Shown here one piece after another: positions 5,115 through 6,629 of a DNA stretch of 6,629 bases. Position numbers and translations under genes: made by a program. The first letter of the stretch is position 1, and the number at the start of each line of letters is the position of its first letter. The notes beneath the pieces are model-generated. The model saw nothing but the letters and a program-made list of their open reading frames with translations, did no database searches and had not been told where the DNA came from. The stretch is taken from NCBI GenBank assembly GCA_027371515.1, contig DAHXMX010000053.1, positions 1 to 6,629 on the forward strand, read 5' to 3'. The stretch is from Neisseriaceae bacterium (GTDB lineage Bacteria; Pseudomonadota; Gammaproteobacteria; Burkholderiales; UBA11063).

Positions 5115-6629
5115 TTAATCAATTACCACTGGCGTTACAATCATTACCATGCGAGTACGAACTTTATCAGCAGATACTCCGCCCCCTAACCACCAATTAG
5201 TTGGACTACCAACTCCGGTATCAATTAATGACTGATTATCTGAATCAAAACCAGTTAAAACAAAAGCATCACCGGACTTAACTACTACTTTTTGCATGAA
5301 ATTACGTTGCAATGTATTTGGTAATTGAATACTAGCTCCCTGACTAGTATATTGACTCATTTTCTTTAAAGCAGATATATTAATTGATAGTTGTAAATTT
5401 ACCTTATCATCATCTTCAACAACAGGTAATATATTAAGGCTAATACCTGTAGTTAATTGACCTGGGGTTAAAGCGGTTTGGCTACCAACTTGAGCAGTTT
5501 GAGTGGTTTCAACTGATGCCAAATAAGCTTGTTGATCAATAAATTGTAATGGTACTGGTTGATTTGACATAGTTGCTACTGCTGCACTAGTAATTAATGT
5601 TCCTTGCGATTTAGTACTAAGAGCATTAACTAAAAATTGACTACCACTTAAACTACCACTAGTAACACCTAAAGTAAAAGCTTGAGTAGTGGCTGTTGGC
5701 ATAAAAACAGGACTAGGAGTAAAACTACCACCTGTTGCTGATTGTTGTACTGATTGACCATTAATAGAAAATTTGGTACTATCACCAGTTAAAATTAAAT
5801 TCCAATTAATACCATAATTATCTGTGGCTTGTACATCAACTGACATAATTTGAATCTCAATAATTACGTTACGTTTCATTTTATTATTTTGAATTTCCAT
5901 AAATTTATCTACACGTAATATCACTGATGGTTTGTCAGTAACTGTTAAGCTTGAAGTCGAAGGTGATATACTAATTTTACCTACTTTTGATAATTGTTTA
6001 GAAACTGCATCTTCTAAGTTTTTCCATAAGCTATTTTCAAGATTAAATGCGGTATTTTGTGTAGCGCTTTGCTGACCTACTGATTGTGATTGACCAGTCA
6101 CCTGACCACCTCCTCCGCCGGTACCTGAACCATTAGCTCCAGATTGTGACTGCACACCGCTATTATTATTTATGGCATTTTGCACTTGTATCTCACCTGG
6201 AATGCCACGAACATTCCAAGTTTTAGTTTCAATATCGCTTAAAATCAATTTACCGTTTTTATAACTCCAAGCTAGATCGCATCTTGCACTAATAAGATTT
6301 AATAAATCAATCAATGTGCCATCTTGCTGAGTAAATCTAACATTGTTACACTGCTCTAAATTAGTACCATTGATACCTGTTTCAGGATTTGATATATCTA
6401 AAATAGTTGGTATTTTAGTTAATTCAGTAAGAGTAGTTGCTATAGACCTTAGACCATAAAACTGCTTATCTATTTGATAATTATTATTAAATACTGTAGG
6501 TAAATACTCTGCATCAGTTTGATAAACAATATGTTGTCCTAAATAACCGCCATATATATTAATGACGTAATTATCATTACTTTGTTGTTTCAAAATTTTA
6601 TTTTGTACATTATGAATATCAGATTCAAC
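5115..6629 (-). CDS. pilN: Type IVB pilus outer-membrane secretin, PilN-like (5' partial)
   Basis: The frame stays open to the right edge, so 504 residues are visible and the true start, with the expected lipoprotein signal, lies outside. A TTG at 6593-6591 begins the longest start-to-stop frame but is not the real start: 12 more in-frame codons (VESDIHNVQNKI) precede it. Numbering from that TTG: an STN/N0-like segment at about 43-66 (YGLRSIATTLTEL), a second small domain at about 93-120, a Gly/Ser/Gln-rich linker at about 141-180, and a further domain at about 205-267 containing NVIIEIQIMSVDV and YGINW. The secretin core follows at about 305-490 (LNILPVVEDDDKVNLQLSI, VVVKSGDAFVLTGF, and VRTRMVMIVTPVV at the end). 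It forms the outer-membrane channel for the pilus. R64 PilN is about 560 residues, so roughly 50 are missing here. Stop is TAA, 2 bases before pilO. Confidence 0.92.
   Translation of the reverse strand, partial: VESDIHNVQNKILKQQSNDNYVINIYGGYLGQHIVYQTDAEYLPTVFNNNYQIDKQFYGLRSIATTLTELTKIPTILDISNPETGINGTNLEQCNNVRFTQQDGTLIDLLNLISARCDLAWSYKNGKLILSDIETKTWNVRGIPGEIQVQNAINNNSGVQSQSGANGSGTGGGGGQVTGQSQSVGQQSATQNTAFNLENSLWKNLEDAVSKQLSKVGKISISPSTSSLTVTDKPSVILRVDKFMEIQNNKMKRNVIIEIQIMSVDVQATDNYGINWNLILTGDSTKFSINGQSVQQSATGGSFTPSPVFMPTATTQAFTLGVTSGSLSGSQFLVNALSTKSQGTLITSAAVATMSNQPVPLQFIDQQAYLASVETTQTAQVGSQTALTPGQLTTGISLNILPVVEDDDKVNLQLSINISALKKMSQYTSQGASIQLPNTLQRNFMQKVVVKSGDAFVLTGFDSDNQSLIDTGVGSPTNWWLGGGVSADKVRTRMVMIVTPVVID
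6060..6170 (-). repeat. Glycine/serine/glutamine-rich low-complexity linker within the secretin gene
   Basis: This part of the secretin frame codes for SQSGANGSG, a run of five glycines, and QVTGQSQSVGQQS. The bases near 6104-6135 are clearly more GC-rich than the surroundings. Near-copies of GATTGTGAYTG at 6082-6092 and 6142-6152 code for Ser-Gln-Ser units. It probably joins the N-terminal periplasmic domains to the domain before the channel, and it is prone to length change. Confidence 0.6.

Noticed and set aside
1..6629. Genes on the plus strand, RNA genes, CRISPR arrays, insertion sequences
   Set aside because: The minus-strand genes fill nearly the whole window with convincing products. 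I saw no tRNA-like fold, spaced direct repeats, transposase motifs or terminal repeats.

Overview
The window holds six genes, all read on the minus strand, and together they form the middle of a type IVB pilus operon of the IncI-plasmid kind (R64 pil; the same order is known from Salmonella Typhi and Yersinia pil loci). In the direction of transcription, from high to low coordinates, they are: a secretin (PilN-like, 5' end outside the window), a bitopic assembly protein (PilO-like), a periplasmic linker (PilP-like), the assembly ATPase (PilQ-like), the polytopic inner-membrane platform protein (PilR-like), and the first 38 codons of what is probably the major prepilin (PilS-like). The prepilin is cut by the window edge right after a probable prepilin-peptidase site.

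Layout: secretin 5115-6629 (open at the right edge); PilO 3652-5112, 2 bases after the secretin stop; PilP 2969-3655, overlapping PilO by ATGA; PilQ 1366-2958, 10 bases after PilP; PilR 210-1310, 55 bases after PilQ; prepilin 1-114, 95 bases after PilR. Almost all of the window is coding. No RNA gene, mobile element, CRISPR array or GC-rich terminator was seen. The operon promoter is not in the window and should lie upstream, beyond 6629.

How the parts work together (family knowledge plus order): the ATPase drives the PilR platform, which lifts prepilin subunits, after cleavage by a prepilin peptidase not in this window, into a growing pilus. PilO and PilP are expected to bridge the inner membrane and periplasm to the PilN secretin, through which the pilus leaves the cell. 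In IncI plasmids the pilus aids mating in liquid; elsewhere it serves adhesion. Nothing here says which applies.

Organism: a Gram-negative bacterium (secretin and periplasmic parts), most likely a low-GC gammaproteobacterium or a plasmid or integrative element of one. The DNA is strikingly AT-rich (by eye about 30-35% GC), with TTA, AAT, ATT and AAA codons dominating. I cannot name the genus. The system is a recognisable but divergent type IVB pilus rather than a wholly new machine. The most interesting points are the long-leader prepilin start, departures in the ATPase and platform motifs, and the glycine/serine/glutamine linker in the secretin.
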